Source: an uncultured Rhodospirillaceae bacterium
GTDB taxonomy: Bacteria; Pseudomonadota; Alphaproteobacteria; Rhodospirillales; Magnetospirillaceae
Assembly (NCBI GenBank): GCA_937887565.1
Contig: CALABS010000077.1
Coordinates: forward strand, 229,054-293,053
Length of the DNA: 64,000 bases
Direction: 5' to 3'
In this document: in pieces, positions 32,840 through 41,863 of the stretch
Layout of the letters: each line of letters begins with the position of its first letter
Position numbering within the stretch: position 1 is the first letter of the stretch
Notes under the pieces: generated by a model
Seen by the model: the letters and a program-made list of their open reading frames with translations, nothing else
Database searches by the model: none
What the model was told of the DNA's origin: nothing
Translations under genes and position numbers: made by a program

Positions 32840-33933
32840 GACGCCAGCACCTCCTGGGCCGAGGTCTCGACCGGGCGTCGGCGCCTCATGGGCCGCGCCC
32901 CGTCCATCATCAGCGGGAACAGCACCTCGACCAGCCCGTCGTCGGCATGGACGAGGTCGCGCTCCCGCCAATGGGGGTGGCCGGGAACCTCCGACGGCTC
33001 CAGGACCGGTTCCAGGCAGCAATCGGCCGGGGCCAGCAACGCCACCCAGTCGTCGCGGTCGCGGCCGGCGAACAGGGCCTCCAGGTCGGCGATCAGGGCG
33101 GCCTGCGGCATGGGCTCGCGCTGGCGGTGGATCCATTCCTCGTGCCCGACGGCGCGGCAGAACGCCTGCCAGAACTTCTCCTCCAGGGCGGCCAGGGCGA
33201 CGAAGCGGCCATCGCGGCAGCGATAGACCCGGTAGCAGGCGGCGCCGCCGTTGATGAGATCGCCTTCCCGCGCCGGATCGCCCCAGCGGTGGGCCATGGT
33301 CAGGATTCCGCCCATCCAGGCCAGCGCCGCCTCGGACAGGCTGACGTCGAGATGGGCGCCCTTGCCGGTGCGTTCGCGCCGCAGCAGGGCCGCCAGCACC
33401 GCCGACACCACCTGGGCGGCGCCGGCGTGGTCGGCCAGCGGCGGGAAGGTCATCACCGGCGCGGCGCCGGTGCCGCTGGCCCACAGACCGCCGGTCAGCG
33501 CCACATAGGTCAGGTCGTGGCCGGCCCGCGCGGCCATGGGCCCGAACTGGCCGTAGCCGGACAGCGAGCAATGGACCAGGCGCGGATTGAGGGCGGCCAG
33601 CCGGTCGCGGCCGAAGCCCAGCCGGTCCATCACGCCGGGCCGGTAGGCCTCGACCAGCACGTCGGCGCGGGCGGCGAGGTCGGCGAACCGGCGGCCGCCG
33701 TCGGCGTCCTTGAGGTCCAGGCGCACCACCCGCTTGTTGCGGTTGGCCAGCTTGTAGAACGGCGTCGTGCCGTCCCCGTCGCAGGGGCCCATGGTCCGCA
33801 TGGGGTCGCCGGCCGGCGGCTCCACCTTGACCACCTCGGCGCCCAGGTCGGACAGCCACTGGGTGGCGAAGGGGCCGGGGATGAACTGGGTCAGGTCCAG
33901 GACCCGGATGCCGGCCAGGCATTCGGCGAGCAT
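32830..33933 (-). CDS. CaiB/BaiF family CoA-transferase
   Basis: A 367-residue type III CoA-transferase or alpha-methylacyl-CoA racemase. Signature LAGIRVLDLTQFIPGPFATQWLSDLGAEVVKVE at residues 8-40, then KRVVRLDLKDADG, VLVEAYRPGVMDRLG, and GHDLTYVALTGG with the catalytic Asp. The ATG at 33933 follows GGAGGTG, while the upstream ATG at 33945 has no site. It overlaps cobD. The acid substrate cannot be told from sequence. Confidence 0.85.
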   Translation of the reverse strand: MLAECLAGIRVLDLTQFIPGPFATQWLSDLGAEVVKVEPPAGDPMRTMGPCDGDGTTPFYKLANRNKRVVRLDLKDADGGRRFADLAARADVLVEAYRPGVMDRLGFGRDRLAALNPRLVHCSLSGYGQFGPMAARAGHDLTYVALTGGLWASGTGAAPVMTFPPLADHAGAAQVVSAVLAALLRRERTGKGAHLDVSLSEAALAWMGGILTMAHRWGDPAREGDLINGGAACYRVYRCRDGRFVALAALEEKFWQAFCRAVGHEEWIHRQREPMPQAALIADLEALFAGRDRDDWVALLAPADCCLEPVLEPSEVPGHPHWRERDLVHADDGLVEVLFPLMMDGARPMRRRRPVETSAQEVLASWR

Positions 33934-33995
33934 GTGCACCTCCATCGATCGCGGCGTACAGGGAAGCAGCAGGCGGAGCGGCGGTCAAGGTGGCC

Positions 33996-36494
33996 TCACG
34001 CCACCTCGCCGAGAACCCCCCTCAGCGCCTCGACCTGGAGCGGCTTGTGCAGCAGCCGCAGCCGCTCGCCGGCGATGCGGCGGATGACGGCGGGGTCGGT
34101 GTCGCCGGTCAGCACCACCGCCGGCAGGTCGGCGCCGAAGAGGGCGCGGACCCGCTGGATCGCCTCGACGCCGGTGGCGCCGCCGCCCAGCCGGTAGTCG
34201 GCGATGACCAGTTCCGGCCGCTGGCCTCCCAGCCGTCCCAGCGCCTCGTCCACCGTCTCGCCGGCCGTCACATGGTGGCCCAGCCCGCCCAGCACCAGTT
34301 CCAGGGCGCCGCGCACATGAACCTCGTCCTCCACCAGCAGGATGCTGCGCGGGCGGCTCTCGACCACCGGCCGTGGCTCGGTGGTGCCGTTGGCTTCGGC
34401 CAACGGCAGGCGGATGGCGAACACCGACCCCTTGCCGGGCACCGAGCGCACCGAGATCGGGTGTCCCAGCAGTCCGGTGATCCGGCGGACGATGGCCAGG
34501 CCCAGGCCGGTGCCCTTGTCGCGGCGGCGCTCGGCGTTGCCCAGTTGGCGGAATTCCTCGAAGATGTCGTCCATGCGGTCGGCGGGAATGCCGATGCCGG
34601 TGTCCCAGACCTCCAGGCGCAATTCGCCGGCGATCCGCCGGCAGCCCACCAGCACCCGCCCGGCGTCGGTGTAGCGGACGGCGTTGGCGACCAGGTTGGA
34701 CAGCACCCGCTCCAGCAGGGCGGGATCGGTGCGCACCACGGCCCCGCAGGCGCGCACGGTCAGGGTCAGGCCCTTGGCCTGGGCCTGGATGTCCCAACTG
34801 GCGGCGACCCGTTCCATGATCGGGCGGATCGGCACCGCCTCGACCTTGGGAACGATGGTGCCGGCGTCCAGGCGGGCGACATCCAGGAGATCGTTGAGCA
34901 ACGCCGACAGGCTGTCCGTGCATTGCCCGATCGCCTCCAGCAGCGGCCGTTCCGCCGTGCCCAGCCGTCCGTCGAGGACGCCCAGATACAGCGACAGGGC
35001 CTGCAGCGGCTGGCGAAGGTCGTGGCTAGCGGCGGCCAGGAAGCGGGTCTTGGCGTCGTTGGCCCGCTCGGCCTCCTCGATGGCGGCGTTGAGGGCCTTC
35101 TCGATGCGCCGCTGCTCGGTGACGTCGCGCATGGCGCCGATGGTGCGGCGGATCGAGCCGTCGGGGCCGCGCTCGGCGCGCAGCGAGACCAGAACGTCGC
35201 GCACCTCGCCCTCCTTGGTCACATAGCTGGCGGGACCGTCGTCCACCGCGCCCTCGCGCAGGAAAGCGGGGAGGACGATCTCACGGCCATAGGTGCTGGA
35301 ATCGGCGGTCTGGAAATCCCACGGCTGGCGTCCGATCAATTCGCCCTGGCCGAAGCCCAGCACCTTGAGGAGGGTGTCGTTGACCTCGACATAGCGCGCC
35401 TCCTCGTCGAGGACGAACAGCATCACCGGCGCCACCGCGAACACCGCCTTGAAACGCGCCTCGCTTTCCGCCAGCGAGGCGGCCAGTCCGTCGAGGGCGC
35501 GGTGAAGGTCGTTGAGCTCGGTGACCGCATAGGCGTGGCCGTCGGCCTTGGCCGGCGGCACGAAGGGGTGCGCCGCCACGGTCAGCGCCCGGACCGGGTG
35601 CAGGATCCGCCGCGCCGTCCACAAGGCCAGCCCCAGCGAGACGGCCAGCAGGATGACGCCGAACCCGGCCGTCAGGACCAAAAGGTGGCGGTGGTAGCCC
35701 GTGAAGATGCCGTCGGGGGCGCCGAAGACCGTCATCCAGCCGGTATAGGACGAGCGGTTGTAGGCGAAGGTCAGTGCCGGGCCGTGCAGGGAACGGCCGG
35801 TGACGACGCCCTTGTCGGTGCCCCGGGTGGCGCGCCGGAACCAGTCCAGGGCCGGCTGGCCGACGAAGCGCTCGTGGCCGAGGCTGCGGGCGATCATCGT
35901 CTGGTCACGATCGATCAGTCCGGCCACCCATCCGTCGGGAATGTCGCTCTGGCGCAGCATCTCCGCCAACTGGGAGGGGAGCAGGCCGGCCATCAGGACA
36001 TGGCCGACGCGGCCGTCCGGCCCCGGCGCCGGGACCGCCACCGCGATCACGTGGCGGCCATGCACCGGGCCGACGAACAGATCCGAGACCGTCGGCTTGC
36101 CGGTGTCGCGGGTGGCCAGGAAAGCGTCGCGCGCCGGGCCGAACCTTGGCGCGTCGAGCGACGGCAACGGGCTTCCGTACGGGTGGATGGTATTGACCAG
36201 TTGTTGTCCGGACACATCGACCGCGACCACGTTCAGCCATTCGGGATGGCGTTCGACCAGTTTCTCGGCTTGGCTCTGGAACGCGGCGTAGTTGCCGATG
36301 GCCAGATTGCGCGACAAGGCCAGGGTGGACAGCGCCTCCACCGTCAGCCGGACGCTCTGGTCGGTCGCCAGGGTCAGCGCCTTGACGGTTTCCTCCAGCC
36401 CCTGTTCGACGGCGCGGCGCTCCTGGGCGGTGTTCCACAGCGTCAGCCCGGCCGCCCACACCAGCATGGGCAGCAGGGCGACCAGCACGAGCAC
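33996..36494 (-). CDS. Membrane hybrid histidine kinase (dCache-HAMP-PAS-HisKA-ATPase-REC)
   Basis: An 832-residue (or longer) sensor kinase: membrane span near residues 1-18, a periplasmic sensor of about 250 residues (SVRLTVEALSTLALSRNLA, VDVSGQQLVNTIHPYG), a second span (LLVLTAGFGVILLAVSLGLAL), HAMP-like linker, PAS (about 370-490), HisKA with AASHDLRQPLQALSL, ATPase with VLSNLVANAVRYT and GKGSVFAI, and a receiver (LLVEDEVHVRG, VIADYRL, LHKPLQ). The frame continues upstream to an ATT at 36533 with GGGAG 8 bases before, giving residues IHLLRAGLRSHLIVLVLVALLP, so a longer N-terminus is likely. Interaction with the LuxR-type genes is unproven. Confidence 0.85.
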   Translation of the reverse strand: MLVLVALLPMLVWAAGLTLWNTAQERRAVEQGLEETVKALTLATDQSVRLTVEALSTLALSRNLAIGNYAAFQSQAEKLVERHPEWLNVVAVDVSGQQLVNTIHPYGSPLPSLDAPRFGPARDAFLATRDTGKPTVSDLFVGPVHGRHVIAVAVPAPGPDGRVGHVLMAGLLPSQLAEMLRQSDIPDGWVAGLIDRDQTMIARSLGHERFVGQPALDWFRRATRGTDKGVVTGRSLHGPALTFAYNRSSYTGWMTVFGAPDGIFTGYHRHLLVLTAGFGVILLAVSLGLALWTARRILHPVRALTVAAHPFVPPAKADGHAYAVTELNDLHRALDGLAASLAESEARFKAVFAVAPVMLFVLDEEARYVEVNDTLLKVLGFGQGELIGRQPWDFQTADSSTYGREIVLPAFLREGAVDDGPASYVTKEGEVRDVLVSLRAERGPDGSIRRTIGAMRDVTEQRRIEKALNAAIEEAERANDAKTRFLAAASHDLRQPLQALSLYLGVLDGRLGTAERPLLEAIGQCTDSLSALLNDLLDVARLDAGTIVPKVEAVPIRPIMERVAASWDIQAQAKGLTLTVRACGAVVRTDPALLERVLSNLVANAVRYTDAGRVLVGCRRIAGELRLEVWDTGIGIPADRMDDIFEEFRQLGNAERRRDKGTGLGLAIVRRITGLLGHPISVRSVPGKGSVFAIRLPLAEANGTTEPRPVVESRPRSILLVEDEVHVRGALELVLGGLGHHVTAGETVDEALGRLGGQRPELVIADYRLGGGATGVEAIQRVRALFGADLPAVVLTGDTDPAVIRRIAGERLRLLHKPLQVEALRGVLGEVA

Positions 36495-36628
36495 GATCAG
36501 ATGCGACCGCAGGCCGGCGCGGAGGAGATGAATGGCGGGTACTCCCTAACGGATATTCCCATGGAGGCAACATCTCGAACTTGGGAGGCCGCCTGGGAGT
36601 TGCCAGGGGACTGGGCCGATGTGTGCGG

Positions 36629-37405
36629 TCACCACTCGGGTTTGCGGCCGTCGGTGAAGGCCTCGAGCCCCCACCGCCCCTCCTCGGAGCGGATCGAATC
36701 GGCCAGGCGGCCGGCGGTCAGGCGCAGCAGGTCGGGGCCGCGCGGGGTGTCGGCGGCCAGGCGCAGGATGTCCTTGGCGTCGGCCTGGGCGCGGGGCGCC
36801 CCCTTGAGGCAGGCCTCGATCAGATGGTCGCGGGCGGCCGCCAGCCTGTCCGGGGCGGTGACGCCGTGCACCAGGCCCAGGCGCAAGGCCTCGCGGGCGT
36901 CGAAGCGTTCGCCGGTCAGCATGAAGCGTCGGCAGGCGCGGGTCCCCATGGCATCGGCCAGATAGGGGGCGGCCACCGCTGCCACCAGCCCCAGGCGCAC
37001 CTCGGTCAAGGCGAAATGGGCGGCCTCGGACGCCACCGCCATGTCGGCGGCGGCCACCAGTCCGGCGCCCATGCCCAGCGCCGCCCCCTGGACCACCGCG
37101 ATCACCGGCTTGGGACAGCGCGCCACCGCGTCCAGCAGCACCGCCAGGGTCATGGCCTCGCGCTGGGCGTCGGCCGGCTCCATGGCCGCGACCCGCCCCA
37201 GCCAGCCGAGATCGGCGCCGGCCGAGAAGCTGTCGCCCTCGGCCTCCACCACCACCACCCGCACCAGTTCGGCCACACTCAGCTTCTGGAACGCCTGGGC
37301 CAGATTGACGGCCAGCGCCTCGTCGAGCGCGTTATGCAGGGCGGGGCGCCGCAGGCTGACCGTCGCCACCGCCCCCGAGACCTTGAGATGCAGGCTTTCG
37401 TCCAT
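36629..37405 (-). CDS. Enoyl-CoA hydratase, methylglutaconyl-CoA hydratase-like
   Basis: A 258-residue crotonase-fold protein. FSAGADLGWLGRV, VQGAALGMGAGLVAAADMAVA (oxyanion hole) and ALTEVRLGLVAAVAAPYL match the LiuC/gamma-carboxygeranoyl-CoA hydratase subgroup, which has the second catalytic Glu (in TEVRLG) but lacks the first one (the Glu of GGGxEL; here GMGAGL). That subgroup hydrates methylglutaconyl-CoA in leucine breakdown. The ATG at 37405 is preceded by AAGGGGG. Other liu genes are not in the window, so substrate is tentative. Confidence 0.85.
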   Translation of the reverse strand: MDESLHLKVSGAVATVSLRRPALHNALDEALAVNLAQAFQKLSVAELVRVVVVEAEGDSFSAGADLGWLGRVAAMEPADAQREAMTLAVLLDAVARCPKPVIAVVQGAALGMGAGLVAAADMAVASEAAHFALTEVRLGLVAAVAAPYLADAMGTRACRRFMLTGERFDAREALRLGLVHGVTAPDRLAAARDHLIEACLKGAPRAQADAKDILRLAADTPRGPDLLRLTAGRLADSIRSEEGRWGLEAFTDGRKPEW

Positions 37406-37488
37406 GGTGCGCCCCCTTCGCCGCGGAACCGGCGACGAGGATGCGCCCAACGGGTGGGATTGTCACAGGAAAAGGGGGGCTTCGCCCG

Positions 37489-38169
37489 TCACGCCGGGTT
37501 GGGCGCCTGACGGGCGAAGGTGCGGTTGGCGGCAATGGCGGCCTGGGTGCGGTTGTTGACCCCGAGCTTCTTCATGATCGACTTCACGTGCACCTTCACC
37601 GTGCCCTCCAGCATGCCCAGCGAGCGGGCGATCTCCTTGTTGGAGTACCCCAGCGTCAGCAGCTTCAGCACCTGGGTCTCGCGCGGGGTCAGGGACTTGA
37701 AGTCGGGATTGAAGTCGCCGCCCTCGTCCAGCGGCGAGGCGCCCTCGAACTCGCCCGAGGTCTCCTCGCTGGCGACCGCCTGGGCCGGGATGTACAGCTC
37801 GCCCGACAGCACCAGCGGCAGGACGTGGCGCAGGATCTCGCCGTTGGACGACTTCAGCACGTAGCCGCGCGCCCCGGCCTCGATGGCGGCGCGGATGGTC
37901 GCCCGCTGCCGCGACCCCGACACGATCACCACCGGCACCTCGGGCAGCGTCTCGATGAACTTCTTGAGGTCGGCGATGCCGTTCAGGCCCGGCATCATCA
38001 AGTCCAGCAGGATCAGGTCCAGGCCTTCGGTCTCGTGGGCGACACGGCGGGTCTCCTCGGCGTTGCTGGCCTGGAGGATGGTCACATCCTTTCCATACAG
38101 GCTCTCCAACGCCAGCGAAATTCCATAGCGGAACAGCGCGTGGTCGTCTGCGATAAGTACTACCATCAT
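37489..38169 (-). CDS. LuxR-type response regulator
   Basis: A 226-residue regulator with a complete receiver: VLIADDHALFRYGI (acidic pair), LILLDLMMPGLNG (phospho-Asp), the Ser/Thr site VVIVSGSRQR and Lys in GYVLKSSNGE. A long linker is followed by the HTH: LTPRETQVLKLLTLGYSNKE and GTVKVHVKSIMKKLGVNNRT. Two ATGs in tandem (38169, 38166) have AGAGG 6 bp upstream. Upstream 236 bp to the EEP nuclease carries no gene. Its partner could be the hybrid kinase next door. Confidence 0.9.
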   Translation of the reverse strand: MMVVLIADDHALFRYGISLALESLYGKDVTILQASNAEETRRVAHETEGLDLILLDLMMPGLNGIADLKKFIETLPEVPVVIVSGSRQRATIRAAIEAGARGYVLKSSNGEILRHVLPLVLSGELYIPAQAVASEETSGEFEGASPLDEGGDFNPDFKSLTPRETQVLKLLTLGYSNKEIARSLGMLEGTVKVHVKSIMKKLGVNNRTQAAIAANRTFARQAPNPA

Positions 38170-38405
38170 GAATGCCTCTTGCACGGCCCTGGCCGTTAAG
38201 TGTGGTATAGCGCGGAAACGCCACGGAACTTTTCGATATTTTGGATAGACCCCAACCCGGCCTACCGCCATTGTGGTACGAACTCGAAGTCGGGAGAGAT
38301 CGCTACCCCGGCATGCTTTCACGTTCGGGTATTTAATTATCGTCCCAACTGTTTCAATCGCCACCGAGGGGCTTGGCGCCCAGGCACCCCGTTTGCGCGG
38401 CGCCG

Positions 38406-39170
38406 TCAAACCTTGGTGATAGCCATGCTCCTTCGCCATCCGCCCGGCAGCTCCGCCTCCTCCCAGGCGACCTCAGCCCTCAGGGGAAGGTGGTCGGAGG
38501 TGACGCGCGAAAGGGGGGTCGCATAGACCGCCAGCCGTTTGAGCCCATCGGATGGCCACACCCAGATACGGTCGAGCGGCAGCAACGGCAGGCGCGACGG
38601 GAAGGTGCGCGGCATCAGCGACTGGCCGAAGCGGCGGTCGATGCGGCGCAGGGCGCCCCGGGTCGGCCGCCATTCGTTGAAATCGCCCATCATCACCAGC
38701 GGCAAGCCATCGGGGCCGTGGTCCAGGGCTTCCATCAGCCGGCGCACCTGCGCGCGCCGCTCGACGGCGTTGAGGCCGAGATGGGTGACCACCACCCGCA
38801 GCCGGCGGCCGTCCACCTCCACCTCGCAGTCGATGGCGCCGCGCGGCTCGTGGTGGCGGACGGTCAGGTCGGTGCGCCGCACCTCGCCCACCGGCCAGCG
38901 GCTGAGCAGGGCGTTGCCGAACTTGCCGCGGCGTCCCTTGATGTTGGGGCCGGGCACCGCGTGCATCCGAAGGGTCTCGGCCAGATAGTCGAGTTGGGCG
39001 CGGCCGTCCACCAGCAGGCGCATGTCCACCTCCTGGAGGCCGACCAGGTCGGCGTCCAGGGCGTCGATCACCTCGGCGGTGCGCTCGGGGGTGTAGCGGC
39101 CGTCGGTGCCGAAGCAGCGATGGACGTTGTAGCTGGCGACGGAAAGACCAAGCGCGTCGTGGCTGACCAC
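38406..39170 (-). CDS. Endonuclease/exonuclease/phosphatase (EEP) family protein
   Basis: A 254-residue EEP-fold hydrolase: ASYNVHRCFGTDGRY, VGLQEVDMR (catalytic Glu), VVVTHLGLN, LVMMGDFNEW (Asp/Asn) and the C-terminal TSDHLPLRAEV (Asp-His). The fold covers DNases, phosphodiesterases and sphingomyelinases; the target is unknown. It is 6 bp downstream of the PLD-VTT gene on the same strand; EEP and PLD/cardiolipin-synthase genes are often paired, suggesting phospholipid work (established context, not proof). Confidence 0.88.
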   Translation of the reverse strand: MVSHDALGLSVASYNVHRCFGTDGRYTPERTAEVIDALDADLVGLQEVDMRLLVDGRAQLDYLAETLRMHAVPGPNIKGRRGKFGNALLSRWPVGEVRRTDLTVRHHEPRGAIDCEVEVDGRRLRVVVTHLGLNAVERRAQVRRLMEALDHGPDGLPLVMMGDFNEWRPTRGALRRIDRRFGQSLMPRTFPSRLPLLPLDRIWVWPSDGLKRLAVYATPLSRVTSDHLPLRAEVAWEEAELPGGWRRSMAITKV

Positions 39171-39176
39171 GGGCCG

Positions 39177-41333
39177 TCATGCCTCCTGCGGGGGCCGCGC
39201 TCCCCGCGCCCGCGCCCGCGCCAGCCGCTCGACCAGCCCGAACACGGCCGCGATCGCCACCGTGGCGGCGGCGGCAAGCACGGTGATGTTGACCAAGGAG
39301 GGACTGCGTAGCACCGCCACCAGCCGGTCGCCCACCACGCTCATGGCGAAAACGCCGGGCAGCATGCCGAGCGCCGTCCCGATCACGAAATCGCGCAGGC
39401 GCACTCCGGTGGCGCCGGCCACCAGGTTGATGACCGAGAACGCGGCCACCGGCATCAGCCGCAGCAGCAGGATGGCCATCACCCCGTGGCGCCGCAACGC
39501 CCGCTGCACCCGGTTGACCTTCCAGCCGGCCAGGCGGCGCACCCTGGCCCGGCCCAGGACACGGCCCAGGCCGAACATCAGCGCCGCGCTGGACAGGGCG
39601 CCGGCCAGCGCCTGCACCGTGCCGTCGACGATTCCCAGGACGGCGCCGGCGGCCAGGACCATCAGCGACACCGGCACCCGCGCCAGCCCCCCCGCCACGA
39701 ACAAGAGCACCACCATGGCGGCGGTCGCGGGCGTGTCCCGGGCCTCGGCCAGCCGCGCCGCCCACGGCGCCACCACGCCCCACAGCTCGGGCGGCGCCCA
39801 TCGCCACAGGATGCCGGCCGCGGCCAGCGCCGCCAGCAGCCCGGCCAGCGCCCAGATGCGCACTTGCAGCGGGCGCTTGGCCGGTTCGGGCAGGGCCTCC
39901 TCGATCCACACCAGCGTTTCCACCGGCTCCTCGGGGTCGGGGATGCCGCTGTCGGCGATCATCTCGACCACGGTGCTGGGATCGACGGGCCCCAGTTCGA
40001 CCAGGGTCCTGTCGCCGCCGGCCAGTGTCGCGATGGCCGCGTGCATGCCGCCGGCGGCTCGCTCGGCGGCGGCGACGGTTCCCGCGTCGACGCCCAGATG
40101 CTCGGCCAGCAGGTCCAGGCGGACGAGGCGGACGCCGTCGGCGACGCGGGAGTCGCCGGCCGCCTCCAGCAGCAGGTCGCATTCCGAATCGAGCCCCATG
40201 GAGCGGTTGTTGAGATTGGCCGACCCGACCCGCAGCATGTGGTCGTCGACGATCATCAGCTTGGCGTGGATCTTGACCTCGCGGCCGCCCGAAAGGGGGT
40301 AGTAGATGCGCAGCCGGCGGCCCCCGTCGATTTCCATCAGACGTCGGTACAGCCGTGCCCGTGCCACCCCCATGGTGGAGCGTTCGACCAGGCTCGCCGG
40401 CTCGCCGGGATTGATCACCACGATCTCGGGGCAATCCCCCTTGGTCAGCCGGCCCTCGATGGCCCGGGCGATGCGGCGCGAGGCGAAATACTGGTTCTCG
40501 ACGTAGATGAAGCGGCGGGCGGCGGCGATCATGTCCACGTACAGCGTTTCGACCTCGCGCAGGTCGGCACGGCCGTCCCAGGCCGGGCTGGTGCGGGCCA
40601 GGGCCACCTCGACCCCGGTCAGCAGCGGCTCGATCCCGGGCGGCCACAATTCGTCGGGGTCGCCGGCCGGAACCGGCTTCGGCGTCCAGCCGGCGGCGGT
40701 GCGCCAGCGGTCGCGGCAGATATCGGCCAAGGCCCGCGCGGCCTCGCCGGTCACCACCGCCATCATGTCGTGAAAGGGGGGATAGGCGCCGGCGCCGGGG
40801 TCGGTCCGGCGCGGGTCGGCGGGCGCGTGGGCACGGCTGTCCCAGCGCTGGCTGGACAGGTCGAGGCCGCCGACGAAGGCCAGGGCGTCGTCGATCACCA
40901 CGATCTTCTGGTGATGCGAGGCCCCCAGGGGATGGCTGTCGTCGAGGCGGAAATGAAGCCGCCGCGGCGTCAGCCAGTTCATGCGCACAAGGCCCAGGCT
41001 CTCGCGGTGGATGGCGTAGAGCAGGGCGGTGTCCCAGATGAGCACATGCGCCGACAGGCCCGGCCGCTCGCGCACCACCCGGTCGAGCAGCGGGCCGACC
41101 GGCTCGCCGCGCCGCCCCGACGGGTCGCGGATCAGGTCGGTGCGGCTGTCGAACTCCCAGCCGACGATGAGGATCGACCGCCGTGCCCGCCGCAGGGCAT
41201 GGGCGAGGGCGCGGTAATAGGCGTCGGCGTCCACCGCCAGCCCCATCCGGCCGGCCCGCGCCACGACCGAGCAGTTTCGCCCCGGCCGCGCCAGCCGCGC
41301 GGCCTCGGATCGGGAAACGGTCATGGCCGACAT
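39177..41333 (-). CDS. Phospholipase D-VTT (DedA-like) fusion, cardiolipin synthase-like
   Basis: A 718-residue protein. Residues 30-470 carry two PLD domains with HKD motifs (HHQKIVVIDDALAFVGG and HAKLMIVDDHMLRVGSANLN). The region from about 510 on is membrane-embedded with 5-6 segments and the VTT/SNARE-associated pattern (LLLRLMPVAAFSVINLVAGA, LRDFVIGTALGMLPGV). PLD-VTT fusions are thought to act in phospholipid transfer or cardiolipin synthesis. No ribosome site stands out at either ATG (41333, 41324). It pairs with the EEP hydrolase. Confidence 0.9.
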   Translation of the reverse strand: MSAMTVSRSEAARLARPGRNCSVVARAGRMGLAVDADAYYRALAHALRRARRSILIVGWEFDSRTDLIRDPSGRRGEPVGPLLDRVVRERPGLSAHVLIWDTALLYAIHRESLGLVRMNWLTPRRLHFRLDDSHPLGASHHQKIVVIDDALAFVGGLDLSSQRWDSRAHAPADPRRTDPGAGAYPPFHDMMAVVTGEAARALADICRDRWRTAAGWTPKPVPAGDPDELWPPGIEPLLTGVEVALARTSPAWDGRADLREVETLYVDMIAAARRFIYVENQYFASRRIARAIEGRLTKGDCPEIVVINPGEPASLVERSTMGVARARLYRRLMEIDGGRRLRIYYPLSGGREVKIHAKLMIVDDHMLRVGSANLNNRSMGLDSECDLLLEAAGDSRVADGVRLVRLDLLAEHLGVDAGTVAAAERAAGGMHAAIATLAGGDRTLVELGPVDPSTVVEMIADSGIPDPEEPVETLVWIEEALPEPAKRPLQVRIWALAGLLAALAAAGILWRWAPPELWGVVAPWAARLAEARDTPATAAMVVLLFVAGGLARVPVSLMVLAAGAVLGIVDGTVQALAGALSSAALMFGLGRVLGRARVRRLAGWKVNRVQRALRRHGVMAILLLRLMPVAAFSVINLVAGATGVRLRDFVIGTALGMLPGVFAMSVVGDRLVAVLRSPSLVNITVLAAAATVAIAAVFGLVERLARARARGARPPQEA

Positions 41334-41402
41334 ATGGGGAGCGCCGCCCCCGCCTGCCCACCCCGTTCCACCTTCGCCGCCGGGATGGCGGCGGGGCGGC
41401 CC

Positions 41403-41717
41403 TTATCCGTCGATCCGGTCGGCGAGCCGGTTGAGGGCGTCGGCCAGCAGGCGGTGATCCTTGGATTCGACGATGGCGGCCAGGAGCAGCGAGCCCTCGT
41501 CGCCGATCATCCCCAGGGCCTGGAGGGCGGCGGCGAAGCCGCTTTCGTCCAGGGCTTCGCTGGCGGCGCGGCATTCCCGCCGGCGGCCCAGCCGAAACTG
41601 CTCGTCGAAATGCTCGCGCAGCACCTCGTCGGCGGGCTGCTTGCGGTGAATCTGGAAGGCGAGGGCGCGCAGCAGGCGCGCTTGCTCGTCGGTGGCGATG
41701 GTCGCTTGGCGGGCCAT
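41403..41717 (-). CDS. Small helical protein, unknown
   Basis: A 104-residue, all-helical, charged protein (ATIATDEQARLLRALAFQI; AALQALGMIGDEGSLLLAAIV; HRLLADALNRLADRIDG). No family recognised. The ATG at 41717 begins MARQATIATDEQ; the extension to 41753 has no similarity. Single gene divergent from HD-GYP with 146 bp between starts. Confidence 0.65.
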   Translation of the reverse strand: MARQATIATDEQARLLRALAFQIHRKQPADEVLREHFDEQFRLGRRRECRAASEALDESGFAAALQALGMIGDEGSLLLAAIVESKDHRLLADALNRLADRIDG

Positions 41718-41863
41718 GGGGAAGTCTCCGGTTCGGCGCCGAGGTTCTAGCACGAATTCGCCGCCACCGCTTGTGATCCTTTGCTCATTCTCTTGCTGAT
41801 GTGCACAAGCGGGGCTCGGTATGCTGCCGGGAGGGACAGGGATGCAAGAGAAGGGGACCCATC

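Noticed and set aside
31868..33988. A 706-residue open frame that would fuse CobD with the CoA-transferase region
   Set aside because: The upstream part is the wrong frame over the real CoA-transferase gene (32830-33933), which has all family motifs; the CobD start at 32839 is natural.
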